From CAYPTY01 sp964413935 (GTDB taxonomy: Bacteria; Bacteroidota; Rhodothermia; Balneolales; Balneolaceae): a DNA stretch of 64,000 nucleotides. Location: the NCBI GenBank assembly GCA_964413935.1, contig CAYPTY010000011.1, forward strand, positions 40,859-104,858, in the 5' to 3' direction. Position 1 is the stretch's first letter. Each line of letters begins with the position of its first letter. The notes under the pieces are model-generated. The model saw only the letters and a program-made list of their open reading frames with translations, had not been told where the DNA came from and did not search any database. The translations under genes were made by a program, and so were the position numbers. Shown here in pieces: positions 8,317-16,921 of the stretch.

Positions 8317-9168
8317 CTAGAATTGCCGGATTCTTGCCCTTATTTTGTCCGTGGTACGGCTGAGTTTGAGGAGGTCATGAATAGTAAAAGCGGGTTCTTT
8401 ACCCAGCTGAACGGCTTTCAGAAACTGCAAGGCCGCTTTTTCAGCAGATTTTGCCGGGTTGAATTCCTCTTTAGTGAAGGTGAGATGATTGCTGGAATTC
8501 AGTCGGCCCTTTCTTACAATCTGATTCTGAACATCGCAATCCATGAGGAGGCTGCCATCGGTAACGATCCGTTTGTGATTTTGTTCAAAGGAGCCGCTGT
8601 TGATGTAAATGCCGGCCGATCCCCCGTTTTCGAAGCGCATAAACAATTCTATTCCAAGGTGTTGGGCAGGATGCAGGCTAAGCTGCTTGGCTTCAATATG
8701 ATGAATACCGCTGTTCATGAATTTGAGACAAAAACCCACTTCATCAATCCATAGGTGTTCCAGTTCTATCTCAGATTCAAAACGCTGATTGTAAGAAATT
8801 TCCCTGTTGATATGGATAAAGGTAGGTCTGGCCAGGTTTTCCATCATTACCTGCGTTGCCGGAGCTAAACTGGGCCAGTGCGCAAACTGTAATTGAACCC
8901 GTGCTTCTTCGGCTACGCGGGCCACTTTTTCCAGCTTGTATACCTGCATGGGCAGTCGGGATACCAGAAAGGTGTGCAGGCCTTTTTGAACTGTTTTAAT
9001 AAGAATGTCCAGGTTGTCCGGGGAATCATCAATCAGGAAGCAGGCATCGGCTTTCTGAATGCCGTTGAAATTCGGAGACATGATGACTTCCTGAACAATA
9101 TTATGCGGCATGAGATGCTGTTCCCAGGCATGACTTCGTGTGGCATCTCCGATAATGGCAATTTTCAT
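8317..9168 (-). CDS. Gfo/Idh/MocA-like Rossmann protein, unknown function
   Basis: 283 residues starting MKIAIIGDATRSHAWEQ, a Rossmann-type N-terminus. The overall order resembles a shortened oxidoreductase of the Gfo/Idh/MocA group: nucleotide-binding domain, then a mixed domain containing FMNSGIHHIEAKQLSLH. The family is usually 330-380 residues, so this is a reduced or divergent member. No clear EKP cofactor motif was seen, so enzymatic activity is doubtful. Its stop codon abuts the Pho-box-like repeats. No partner gene points to a substrate. Confidence 0.55.
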   Translation of the reverse strand: MKIAIIGDATRSHAWEQHLMPHNIVQEVIMSPNFNGIQKADACFLIDDSPDNLDILIKTVQKGLHTFLVSRLPMQVYKLEKVARVAEEARVQLQFAHWPSLAPATQVMMENLARPTFIHINREISYNQRFESEIELEHLWIDEVGFCLKFMNSGIHHIEAKQLSLHPAQHLGIELFMRFENGGSAGIYINSGSFEQNHKRIVTDGSLLMDCDVQNQIVRKGRLNSSNHLTFTKEEFNPAKSAEKAALQFLKAVQLGKEPAFTIHDLLKLSRTTDKIRARIRQF

Positions 9169-9256
9169 GGACCTGCTTTTATTGGAAGCGGAAAATGCTA
9201 ATGCACAGTCATTTTAGCAAATGGAGGAACAGGAATGCTGAAATAGTCTTTTATTC

Positions 9257-9436
9257 TCAGTCGGGCAGGATAATGGCCAGAAGGAAATAGGCAATAATGG
9301 GGAAACCACCAAAAAAGGTGAGTACCACGAACAGGATTCGTACGATGGTTGGATCCCAGCCCAGATATTCGGCTAGTCCGCCACAAACGCCAAATAGCAT
9401 TCTGTCTGTATGTGATTTTTTAAGCTTGGCCGGCAT
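9257..9436 (-). CDS. PspC-domain membrane protein
   Basis: A 59-residue stand-alone PspC domain. A basic N-terminus (MPAKLKKSHTDR) is followed by MLFGVCGGLAEYLGWDP and two hydrophobic segments ending FLLAIILPD. PspC proteins are inner-membrane partners of phage-shock or envelope-stress responses; the stand-alone form is common in Bacteroidota. The ATG at 9436 is chosen because the upstream in-frame extension crosses a terminator hairpin and has no family similarity. No pspA-like gene is nearby. Confidence 0.85.
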   Translation of the reverse strand: MPAKLKKSHTDRMLFGVCGGLAEYLGWDPTIVRILFVVLTFFGGFPIIAYFLLAIILPD

Positions 9437-9903
9437 GTTGATAGTCTTTGTGTTGTAATTTGAGCGCGCTGTACGGTTGCATTGAGCTAAGGTTACAAAA
9501 AAAGCGAAATAAAAATATTTCGCTTTTTGGCCTATCTCTAAAGGGTAAGATATCGCTATCAATTATCCAGAATTCAGGACTCAATCTGAGCGATTGTGCT
9601 ATGGCAGAAGGTTCCGGCACGGCATATTGAACGATGGGATTTGTCAATGTAATGAGCGCGGGTGCTGTTTCAGAAGTACTCAGACTATGATAGGCACACA
9701 TAAACACTTGAGAACCGATGATACCACCCGGCAATGCCAGCAGAGTGGCTATCCTCAGATGATACTGATAGAGCGGAGCCAGCGATTTTTTTAGATTCAG
9801 GAAGATGAGGGCACCTCCGGCAATCAAGGTCCAGATAGCTACCGGCAACCAGATTTCACTCAGACTTACGGAACCCCCCGTTCAGCAAATTCAATAAACT
9901 CAT
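9420..9903 (-). pseudogene. Broken M56 (BlaR1-like) peptidase gene remnant
   Basis: An ATG at 9903 overlaps the blaI stop codon (ATGA), the usual coupling of blaI with a BlaR1/M56 membrane peptidase. The frame reads MSLLNLLNGG, then goes out of frame at a run of six C (9874-9879, plus strand) and stops. Removing one base restores NGGSVSLSEIWLPVAIWTL and a membrane-segment-rich N-terminus (residues up to ~110). The reading then runs through a terminator hairpin at 9499-9528 and ends at 9420, far short of the 400+ residues of M56 proteins, with no HExxH motif. It appears to be both frameshifted and truncated. A sequencing error at the homopolymer could explain the shift but not the missing peptidase. 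Confidence 0.6.
9499..9528. terminator. Long-stem hairpin terminator
   Basis: A perfect 13-bp stem AAAAAGCGAAATA/TATTTCGCTTTTT with a four-base loop. It has A/T runs on both sides, so it can work in either direction. It closes the blaI unit and precedes the PspC gene. Confidence 0.8.
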
Positions 9904-10286
9904 TCATTTTCTTCACCCAGTTGATTGATTAATTCCTTGATTTGATTCAATTCCTCTTCACTCAGATTCTCATGCTGAACCAGGGTTTGTACCAGTGCTG
10001 ATGGTGAACCCTTAAATACTTTGTCCACCAGTTTGTGGATCAGGCTGAATTGCACCTCATTGGGATCTTTAGCTGCCGAGTACACATAGGTTACCCCATC
10101 CTTCCGAAATTTCAGGAAACCTTTTTCTGCCAAGTTTTTCATAACCGTCATGATGGTGGTGTAGGCCACTTTGCGGTTTTTGAGAATACGCTCATGAATG
10201 TCGGCCACGGTCGCCTCACCGCAGTCCCATACATGATTGAGAACTTCCATTTCCGTTTCCCCGAGGGGTGTAATTGATCTTTTCAT
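9900..10286 (-). CDS. blaI: BlaI/MecI-family transcriptional repressor
   Basis: 128 residues, the normal length. The winged-helix N-terminus (LGETEMEVLNHVWDCGEATV) and recognition helix VAYTTIMTVMKNLAEKGFL are typical of the Penicillinase_R family. A helical dimerisation region with the usual proteolysis-sensitive segment follows. In intact systems a BlaR1/M56 membrane protease cleaves this repressor; here the partner gene that overlaps its stop codon is broken. The dyad operator at 10303-10322 immediately upstream suggests autorepression. No beta-lactamase or other obvious target is adjacent. Confidence 0.9.
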   Translation of the reverse strand: MKRSITPLGETEMEVLNHVWDCGEATVADIHERILKNRKVAYTTIMTVMKNLAEKGFLKFRKDGVTYVYSAAKDPNEVQFSLIHKLVDKVFKGSPSALVQTLVQHENLSEEELNQIKELINQLGEENE

Positions 10287-10302
10287 GCTTTACGATTTCT
10301 TT

Positions 10303-10322
10303 AATACTAACATAATAGTATT
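10303..10322. promoter_or_regulatory. Candidate BlaI operator
   Basis: AATACTA-ACATAA-TAGTATT is a perfect 7-bp dyad with a 6-bp spacer, 16 bp before the blaI start. TACTA/TAGTA arms resemble MecI/BlaI operators. It lies between blaI and the LOG-family gene. Confidence 0.55.
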
Positions 10323-10352
10323 TAGTGTACAGTCAAATTTTTTTTGGGTATA

Positions 10353-10835
10353 TCAGAGGACCTGCTTCAGTTCTGAGACGCTGTCGCAGACCAGAACGGC
10401 ATCTGATAGCTCAATGGCCAGGTTTTTCAGCGATGCATTCGGGTTCATGAGAATGACTTTTTTTCGTTGCTTGATGGCCAGGCTAATCTCTGACAGTGTT
10501 CCTGCTCCCATCCCAACCGCAATAATAAGATCCGAGCTGAGAACATTTATCACATTCCTTGCCTGACCCATTCCCGTCAGGATGGGTATGTCGATGTGGG
10601 CTGAATGCAGATGGGGATCGAATTCAGCATCGGGCAGGATGGCGATGGTTTGTGCACCGGCATCTTTGGCTCCGTTAAGGGCTGAATCCATCACGCCCGT
10701 TTTTCTTCCACCGGTCAAAACCGTGTAACCGGATTCGGCCGCCGCTTTGCCGCAGGCATAAGCCAGATCCCGATCGGCTGCTGTGGCTCCCTCACCCGGA
10801 CCCATAATTCCGGCAATCTTATGTTTTGATGTCAT
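10353..10835 (-). CDS. TIGR00725/LOG-like Rossmann protein
   Basis: 160 residues related to the lysine-decarboxylase-like (LOG/SLOG) fold. Key stretches are KIAGIMGPGEG, TGGRKTGVMDSALNGAK and GAGTLSEISLAIKQ, matching the GGxxxGxM and GxGTxxE-type nucleotide-binding motifs. TIGR00725 members bind nucleotides or have been linked to molybdenum-cofactor carrier proteins; the cellular role is unsettled. It is transcribed toward blaI and divergent from the photolyase at 10891. Confidence 0.75.
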   Translation of the reverse strand: MTSKHKIAGIMGPGEGATAADRDLAYACGKAAAESGYTVLTGGRKTGVMDSALNGAKDAGAQTIAILPDAEFDPHLHSAHIDIPILTGMGQARNVINVLSSDLIIAVGMGAGTLSEISLAIKQRKKVILMNPNASLKNLAIELSDAVLVCDSVSELKQVL

Positions 10836-10890
10836 AGGGAACTAAAGACTTGCATGCATAATTGATTCAATCACACAACCCATATCAGCT

Positions 10891-12444
10891 ATGTCATTCA
10901 GAGAACAGATTCAATCCATTACCCCGAAACAAACCGATAAGCTGCTGTACATCCATTATGATCAGCTAAATGAACACAAATGGCAAGAGGAGCTGAAACA
11001 GGGACTGACGATCCTCTTTGTTGAATCGGTACACCGAGCGGCATCCAAACCCTTTCATAAGAAGAAACTGGTCTTTGAATGGTCGGCTCAGAGGCATTTT
11101 GCCCAAACCTTAATGGATGCCGGCCATGAGGTCATTTACCTGCGAACGGATTTAGCCCTGGATGAGGCTCTCATTGACTTACTGGATTCCTATGAGGTGA
11201 AGAAACTCCGGTATCGTTGTCCGGCAGAACTGCAGCCGCGAGAGGAGCTCCGAAAGATAGCCGAAGCAAGCAAAACAGAATGTGTGGAGCTGCCCAACAA
11301 TTTCTTTATTGCCGATGCAGATGCCTACACCGACAATATCAAGCCGGGTTATCGTATGGAGTATTTCTACCGGGATATGCGTCGGCAGACCGGCTACCTG
11401 ATGCAGGGGGAAGAACCCGAGGGAGGAGAGTGGAATTACGATGAAGACAATCGAAAAAAACTACCCAGAAATCACACGGTTCCTGAGATAACTCAGTTTG
11501 AGCCGGACGACCTCACAAAGGAAGTGATCGAAGAAGTGGAAGTACTCTTCCCGGATCATATCGGGAAAACGGAGGGCTTTGGTTATGCGGTGACGCGCGA
11601 ACAGGCTTTGCATCTGCTGGATGAATTTATCCGCGAGCGTCTGGATGAATTCGGACCTTATGAAGACGCCCTGGCCCTGGATGAGCCCTTTATTTTTCAC
11701 TCCACGCTTTCCGCCTACATGAATATGGGCCTGCTTGATCCTATCGAGGTATGTGATGCCGCTCAGCAGGCCTATGATGATGGTAAAGCCAGGCTGAATT
11801 CTGTGGAAGGTTTTATCCGGCAGATCATCGGCTGGAGGGAGTTTGTGAAAGTGTATTATGAGGCCATGATGCCGGAGGTGCGGGAAGCGAATTATTTCAA
11901 CTTCAGTGAGGACCTTCCGGACCTCTACTGGAGCGGGGAAACCGATATGAAATGTATGAGCGAGTGTGTGAAGCCGGTGCTGCAGCATGCCTACTCACAT
12001 CACATTCCAAGGTTGATGGTGCTCAGTAATTTCAGCAACCTCACCCGAACCGATCCCCGGCAACTAAATGACTGGTTCTGGTTTTCCTACATAGACGCTC
12101 ATGAATGGGTGGTGCTTCCGAATGTGCTGGGTATGTCCACTTTTGCGGATGGCGGTGTTTTGGCTTCAAAGCCTTATGCAGCCGGAGGCAATTACATCAA
12201 CAAGATGAGTAATTACTGCTCTAAGTGTACCTACAAGATTAAAGAGAAAACCGGCGAAACAGCCTGCCCCTTTAATTACCTGTACTGGAATTTTGTGGAT
12301 GAACAGCGGGAAACCTTTATGGAAAACGGACGGGCCAATTTTATGGTGAATATGTTTGATAAAAAGTCGGAGGAAGAGAGAAAAGCCATCCGGGATTCAT
12401 CGGATCAGTTTATTGCACAGCTCAAGCGTTACTCGGCTAACTAA
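10891..12444 (+). CDS. FeS-BCP family (6-4) photolyase
   Basis: 517 residues, the size of the prokaryotic iron-sulphur photolyase/cryptochrome group (Agrobacterium PhrB type). The N-terminus is Rossmann-like and contains LTILFVESVHRA. The C-terminal FAD domain includes EGFIRQIIGWREFVK and a cysteine set: one Cys in MSECVKPV and a cluster NYCSKCTYK...TACPFNY that would bind a 4Fe-4S centre. Members repair UV-induced (6-4) photoproducts with light. A class II CPD photolyase is encoded 1.5 kb downstream on the same strand, so the region covers both major UV lesions. Confidence 0.88.
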   Translation: MSFREQIQSITPKQTDKLLYIHYDQLNEHKWQEELKQGLTILFVESVHRAASKPFHKKKLVFEWSAQRHFAQTLMDAGHEVIYLRTDLALDEALIDLLDSYEVKKLRYRCPAELQPREELRKIAEASKTECVELPNNFFIADADAYTDNIKPGYRMEYFYRDMRRQTGYLMQGEEPEGGEWNYDEDNRKKLPRNHTVPEITQFEPDDLTKEVIEEVEVLFPDHIGKTEGFGYAVTREQALHLLDEFIRERLDEFGPYEDALALDEPFIFHSTLSAYMNMGLLDPIEVCDAAQQAYDDGKARLNSVEGFIRQIIGWREFVKVYYEAMMPEVREANYFNFSEDLPDLYWSGETDMKCMSECVKPVLQHAYSHHIPRLMVLSNFSNLTRTDPRQLNDWFWFSYIDAHEWVVLPNVLGMSTFADGGVLASKPYAAGGNYINKMSNYCSKCTYKIKEKTGETACPFNYLYWNFVDEQRETFMENGRANFMVNMFDKKSEEERKAIRDSSDQFIAQLKRYSAN

Positions 12445-12528
12445 TAAATTATCATTGTGTTAGCTTAGAAAATCTTATTTGTAAGAGTGATCTGTTTTTT
12501 TTTCTTTGATGATCAAAAGGAGCATCAA

Positions 12529-13188
12529 ATGAAAAGAATTGAGTGGAGTGCGGTAGTTGCGGGCGTGTTATCCATCGGGATGTACAACCTGTTTGCCCTT
12601 CTTGGTTACCGATGGGGTGGGATTATTTCCGCAATGGTTATCGTTTTTGTATACCTCTTTTATCTGAACACCTGGGCATCGCAGCATATTGAAAAGCAGA
12701 GTACCCGAATGGTGATCCGTGTTTTTGTATTCTGTGCGGTGGTATTCCAGTCGCTCTTCCTGTACAATTCCTATGAACGGGCCGATTTTCAGCAAAATGT
12801 TCTGGTGCAGATCCGGCAGGTTATTGATACCGGCATCCTCACTACGGAATACCGTCCAAAGCTGGTTGAAGCCCTGGATCACTATCATCAAACGGATGCC
12901 GAATCTATTGGTGAATCGGTGAGGGCTGTATTTGGGGAAAGGCTGAAGGAGGATGGTACCCTTCGTCCAAGTAAAAACTTCGACCCGGGTAATCAGGATG
13001 AATATTATGATGATTTCACGGTGATCTATGAATTTGCAGAGGATGACCAATCCTTCCGTATCTATGCAATCGGCAAAGTGAGCAGGGGAGAAGAGGCAGA
13101 CTTCGAGAATAAGGATGGAAATACCGGCAGACTTCAGTTTATGGCTGAATTAAATGAGGAGGGCATACAGCATGAACGTCAGAACTAA
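12529..13188 (+). CDS. Membrane protein with C-terminal extracytoplasmic domain, unknown
   Basis: 219 residues. Three hydrophobic segments occur in residues ~8-85 (e.g. WGGIISAMVIVFVYLFYL and VIRVFVFCAVVFQSLFL), followed by a ~130-residue acidic soluble domain. The ATG at 12529 has a clear AAAGGAG site 7 bases upstream, so the start 14 codons earlier is rejected. It overlaps the next gene by 17 bp, forming a pair of uncharacterised membrane proteins lodged between two photolyases. No family was recognised. Confidence 0.7.
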   Translation: MKRIEWSAVVAGVLSIGMYNLFALLGYRWGGIISAMVIVFVYLFYLNTWASQHIEKQSTRMVIRVFVFCAVVFQSLFLYNSYERADFQQNVLVQIRQVIDTGILTTEYRPKLVEALDHYHQTDAESIGESVRAVFGERLKEDGTLRPSKNFDPGNQDEYYDDFTVIYEFAEDDQSFRIYAIGKVSRGEEADFENKDGNTGRLQFMAELNEEGIQHERQN

Positions 13189-13936
13189 CACTTTTCTAAC
13201 CTGGGCCATGGCGGTTTGTATTCCACTTGGCATTGCGCTGATCCTTCATTTTACCAAGAGTGTAGCCCTGGATACCGTATTACGTTATTTAAATCCCTCA
13301 CCCTACATGGAGCTGAATATTCTCTCTACCCTGGGATCGATCAAATCTTTTAGCGGGGAGACATTAGAAGCTCAGGAATACAGAATAGCAGATCTCAAAA
13401 TTACCATATCCCTCCTGGTTGTGCTGATTCTGGGGCCTTACCTCTTTGTGAAAGGCTATAAGCTTTCTGAAGGCAAGGAGGGCCTAAAGCACTGGTCATG
13501 GTATCCGGGAGCAGTAGCTGCCATATTTATTTCAATTCTGATGATACCGGCTACTGTTATGGCTTTTAAGACCTGGAATAAAACCACGAAATCAGCAGCT
13601 CAAAGCCGGCAGATTGATCTAATAAGACAGGAAGTAGCTGAAAAAATGCTGGATGCAGCTGAGATTACTGCACTACCCTCAGAACTGGGAGGAGGAAGCG
13701 GTTCATTCGATGGATTTGTGACTGAAGATGGAGAGCAGCGTCTGATTGCTCTGAGTGATTTAAGTGATCTTGAGGATGGGTATGAATACCGCCTGGAAAG
13801 CACCCCTAATGACAGTAGCCTGATTCTCTATGTCTCTACTGAGATCGGGGATGAAAAGTTTGAATTGAGTGCAGAATTAAAATCCCTTCGCCCGCTGGAA
13901 TACAAAATGAACCGGCATAAAAAGATCAGCGATTAG
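13172..13936 (+). CDS. Membrane protein, unknown function
   Basis: 254 residues. Transmembrane helices are visible around residues 8-27, 75-95 and 110-132 (SWYPGAVAAIFISILMIPAT), then a soluble C-terminal domain of about 110 residues containing EIGDEKFELSAELKSLRP. The start at 13172 has a GAGGAGG-type ribosome site inside the upstream gene, with which it overlaps by 17 bp. It is probably co-translated with that gene and may form a complex with it. No family assignment was possible. Confidence 0.7.
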   Translation: MNVRTNTFLTWAMAVCIPLGIALILHFTKSVALDTVLRYLNPSPYMELNILSTLGSIKSFSGETLEAQEYRIADLKITISLLVVLILGPYLFVKGYKLSEGKEGLKHWSWYPGAVAAIFISILMIPATVMAFKTWNKTTKSAAQSRQIDLIRQEVAEKMLDAAEITALPSELGGGSGSFDGFVTEDGEQRLIALSDLSDLEDGYEYRLESTPNDSSLILYVSTEIGDEKFELSAELKSLRPLEYKMNRHKKISD

Positions 13937-13973
13937 GCGGAATTCGAAGCAGCCTCAATGCGTTTAAGCTTGC

Positions 13974-15449
13974 ATGAATATTAATTCCTATCGAAAGTTT
14001 AGCCGCAACGATAAAGAAGTAAATCCGGACGGCGAGTATGTACTCTACTGGATGCAGATGAACCGGCGTCTGCACTATAATTACGCGCTGGAATATGCCA
14101 TAGCCTATGCCAATAAGCTGGATAAACCCCTGCTGGTCCTGGAAGGAGTGAATCTGGATTATCCCTGGGCCTGCGATCGTTTTCATGTGTTCATCATGCA
14201 GGGCATGGCAGAAAACCTGCAGGCAGCCAGGGAACAGGAGCTGAATTACTACTCCTACGTGGAGCGGGAGGAAAACCAGGCAAAGGGCCTGTTTTATACT
14301 CTGGCTGAAATAGCAGCGCTGGTGATCAGCGATGAGTACCCGATCTTTGTAACCCGTTTGCATAATGAAAGGGTAGCTGACAAAATTGAAGTGCCTTATA
14401 TCACCATTGATTCGAACGGGATCATTCCGCTTGGGGTCACCGATAAGGATCCTTATTCAGCCTACCTCTTCCGAAAGGTGATGCAAAAGCATTTTCGTGA
14501 GGGTTATGAAAATCCACCGGAAGAAAACCCGCTGGAGAATCTGAAGAATCGGGATAAAGTTGAACTGAGCAGCGAAATCGAACAGAAATATCCACGCGCG
14601 GATGAACTGTACGAAGATATTGAAAGTGCTGTAGCCCGGTTCCCGATTGATCACTCGGTGGGAGCCATCGACTGGAAGGGAACCCGGGAATATGGGCTCA
14701 GGAAACTGGCTGAATTCAATCGGTCTGATGTTTATGATTACGGGGATGAGCGCAATGATCCGGATGCCGGTAAAACAAGTGAGATGAGTGCCTGGCTGCA
14801 CTACGGTAAAGTTTCGGAATATGAAATTGTGAAATCCGTCTTCGACAAACAGCCGGAAAGCTGGAGCCTGGACGACCTCACTCCCAACGGCGGGAAGAAC
14901 ATGAATTTCTTTAATGGCAACGACAGCATTCAGGGTTTTCTAGATGAAGTAATTACCTGGCGGGAGGTGGGTTTCCACTTTGCGCATCACCGGCCGGATT
15001 ATGATCAGTTCGATAGCCTTCCCGACTGGGCACTCACCACCATGCGTGAACACGCTGATGATGAACGGGAATGGGTGTACTCACTTGAAGAACTGGAACA
15101 GAGTAAAACCCATGATGAAATCTGGAATGCAGCCCAGACTCAGCTCCGGGAAACCGGCATCATCCATAATTACCTCCGTATGCTCTGGGGCAAGAAGGTG
15201 ATCGAGTGGACGCCGGATCACCGAACAGCCCTGGATTACCTCATCGAGCTGAATAACAAATACGCCATCGACGGCCGGGACCCCAATTCCTATTCCGGGA
15301 TCTTCTGGTGCTTCGGTCGCTTTGACCGTGCCTGGACCGAAAGGCCCATTTTCGGAAAACTGCGCTACATGACCAGCGACAGCACCCGCAAGAAGGTCAA
15401 ACTGAAACAATACCTGGATAAATACGGTCGGCAGGGATCGCTGCTCTGA
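13974..15449 (+). CDS. phrB: Class II CPD photolyase
   Basis: 491 residues, full length. The N-terminal LYWMQMNRRLHYNYALEYA is the class II signature (WMQxxxR), and the C-terminal FAD-binding region contains HNYLRMLWGKKVIEW and GRDPNSYSGIFWCFGRFDR, hallmarks of class II enzymes. It repairs cyclobutane pyrimidine dimers using light. It follows the two uncharacterised membrane proteins by 37 bp and precedes rarA, giving a DNA-repair-flavoured neighbourhood. Confidence 0.93.
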   Translation: MNINSYRKFSRNDKEVNPDGEYVLYWMQMNRRLHYNYALEYAIAYANKLDKPLLVLEGVNLDYPWACDRFHVFIMQGMAENLQAAREQELNYYSYVEREENQAKGLFYTLAEIAALVISDEYPIFVTRLHNERVADKIEVPYITIDSNGIIPLGVTDKDPYSAYLFRKVMQKHFREGYENPPEENPLENLKNRDKVELSSEIEQKYPRADELYEDIESAVARFPIDHSVGAIDWKGTREYGLRKLAEFNRSDVYDYGDERNDPDAGKTSEMSAWLHYGKVSEYEIVKSVFDKQPESWSLDDLTPNGGKNMNFFNGNDSIQGFLDEVITWREVGFHFAHHRPDYDQFDSLPDWALTTMREHADDEREWVYSLEELEQSKTHDEIWNAAQTQLRETGIIHNYLRMLWGKKVIEWTPDHRTALDYLIELNNKYAIDGRDPNSYSGIFWCFGRFDRAWTERPIFGKLRYMTSDSTRKKVKLKQYLDKYGRQGSLL

Positions 15450-15506
15450 TTTGTTTTAAGCGAAAATGAACATATATTGCACATATTTTAATAATTCCCA
15501 TGGTGC

Positions 15507-16871
15507 ATGGATTTATTTTCGGATGACAACCCCTCTCAGCGCAGCGAAGAGCCCAAAATAAACTACCAGAAACAACCGCTGGCTACCCGAATGCGCCCGG
15601 TTTCCCTGGATGAATTTGCAGGACAGGAGCATCTGGTGGGCGAGGGGAAGATGCTGAGGAGGATGATAGAAAGCGGGGTCATCGGCTCCATGATCTTTCA
15701 TGGTCCGCCCAGTTCGGGCAAGACCACCCTGGCACATGTGATTTCAAGAGAGGTGAGTGCACGTTTCAAAGTAATCAATGCGGTTTTGGATGGCATAAAA
15801 GAACTCAGAAAAGTGGTGGAGGAAGCGGAGCATTACCAGCGCTTCAGCGATACCAAAACAGTACTGTTCGTGGATGAGATTCATCGCTGGAACAAAGCCC
15901 AGCAGGATGCCCTGCTTCCTCATCTGGAATCGGGCATCATCACTTTGATCGGGGCCACTACGGAAAATCCCTTTTATTCGCTGGTGAATCCGCTCTTATC
16001 CCGTTGCCAGCTTTTCGAATTGTATCCGCTCACCCGCGATGATGTTTCGGCCATGCTGAGCCGTGCTCTCATCGACAAAGAAAAAGGCCTGGGCATACAT
16101 AATGTGGATCTGACTGATGATGCCCGAAACCACCTTGCTGAACTGGCCGGAGGAGATATCCGGAATGCCCTGAATGCCCTGGAAGTGGCGGTGCTGTCTT
16201 CAGAACCCAATGAACAGGGGCAGATTCTCATCGATCTTGACATCGCTAGAGAAAGTATTCAGCGCAGAAATGTGCGTTATGACCGCACCGGTGATGAGCA
16301 CTATCATTACATCTCGGCCTTTATAAAATCGGTGCGCGGTTCGGATGCGGATGCCGCCCTCTACTGGATGAATGCCATGCTGGAAGGGGGAGAGGATCCG
16401 AATTTTATCTTTCGGAGAATGTTCATTCTGGCTTCTGAGGATGTGGGACTGGCAGAGCCCAATGCCATCAGCATTGTCAATTCCTGCCATGAAGCCTTCA
16501 TGAAATGCGGAATGCCGGAGGGGATGTACTTTCTCTCTCATGCCTGCCTGTATCTAAGTATGTGTCCCAAGAGCAACAGTACCACAGCTATTTTTGCAGC
16601 CCGTAAAGAAATTCAGGAAAACGGGGTTAAAGAGGTCCCGCCTTACCTCAAAGACAAAACGGCAAATAAGCTGGCCTCATCCTACCTGAGTATTGAGAAT
16701 GCATCAGAGGACTATAAATATGCCCACTCCTATCCGCACCATTGGGTGGATCAGCGATATTTGCCGGAGAATTTAGCCGGGAAGAACTTTTATGAAGGCG
16801 GATCTGAAGGGCGTGAAAAGCTGCTGAATGAACGGCTAAAGCAAATAAAAAACCCGGGAAACAAAGATTAA
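15507..16871 (+). CDS. rarA: Replication-associated recombination protein A
   Basis: 454-residue AAA+ ATPase of the RarA/MgsA/WRNIP1 family. Walker A is FHGPPSSGKTTLAH (residues ~62-75) and Walker B is VLFVDEIHRWNKAQQDALLP. Sensor and clamp-loader-like C-terminal regions are complete, ending in SYPHHWVDQRYLPE, which is typical of the family. It acts at stalled replication forks with SSB. The 3' end of the gene forms the left arm of a terminator hairpin shared with the intergenic region. Confidence 0.95.
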   Translation: MDLFSDDNPSQRSEEPKINYQKQPLATRMRPVSLDEFAGQEHLVGEGKMLRRMIESGVIGSMIFHGPPSSGKTTLAHVISREVSARFKVINAVLDGIKELRKVVEEAEHYQRFSDTKTVLFVDEIHRWNKAQQDALLPHLESGIITLIGATTENPFYSLVNPLLSRCQLFELYPLTRDDVSAMLSRALIDKEKGLGIHNVDLTDDARNHLAELAGGDIRNALNALEVAVLSSEPNEQGQILIDLDIARESIQRRNVRYDRTGDEHYHYISAFIKSVRGSDADAALYWMNAMLEGGEDPNFIFRRMFILASEDVGLAEPNAISIVNSCHEAFMKCGMPEGMYFLSHACLYLSMCPKSNSTTAIFAARKEIQENGVKEVPPYLKDKTANKLASSYLSIENASEDYKYAHSYPHHWVDQRYLPENLAGKNFYEGGSEGREKLLNERLKQIKNPGNKD

Positions 16872-16892
16872 CCAACTCTGTCCCCGGGTTTT
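16849..16892 (+). terminator. rarA terminator hairpin overlapping the stop codon
   Basis: AAAACCCGGG (16849-16858) pairs with CCCGGGTTTT (16883-16892) around a 24-base loop that includes the rarA stop. A-rich and T-rich flanks allow use from both sides, toward the convergent ammonium transporter as well. Confidence 0.6.
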
Positions 16893-16921
16893 CGGATGGA
16901 TGTATGTGAATGCTTATCTAT

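Noticed and set aside
9198..9386. 62-codon minus-strand frame overlapping the PspC gene
   Set aside because: The PspC frame on the same bases has a clear domain match, leaving this as an out-of-frame shadow.
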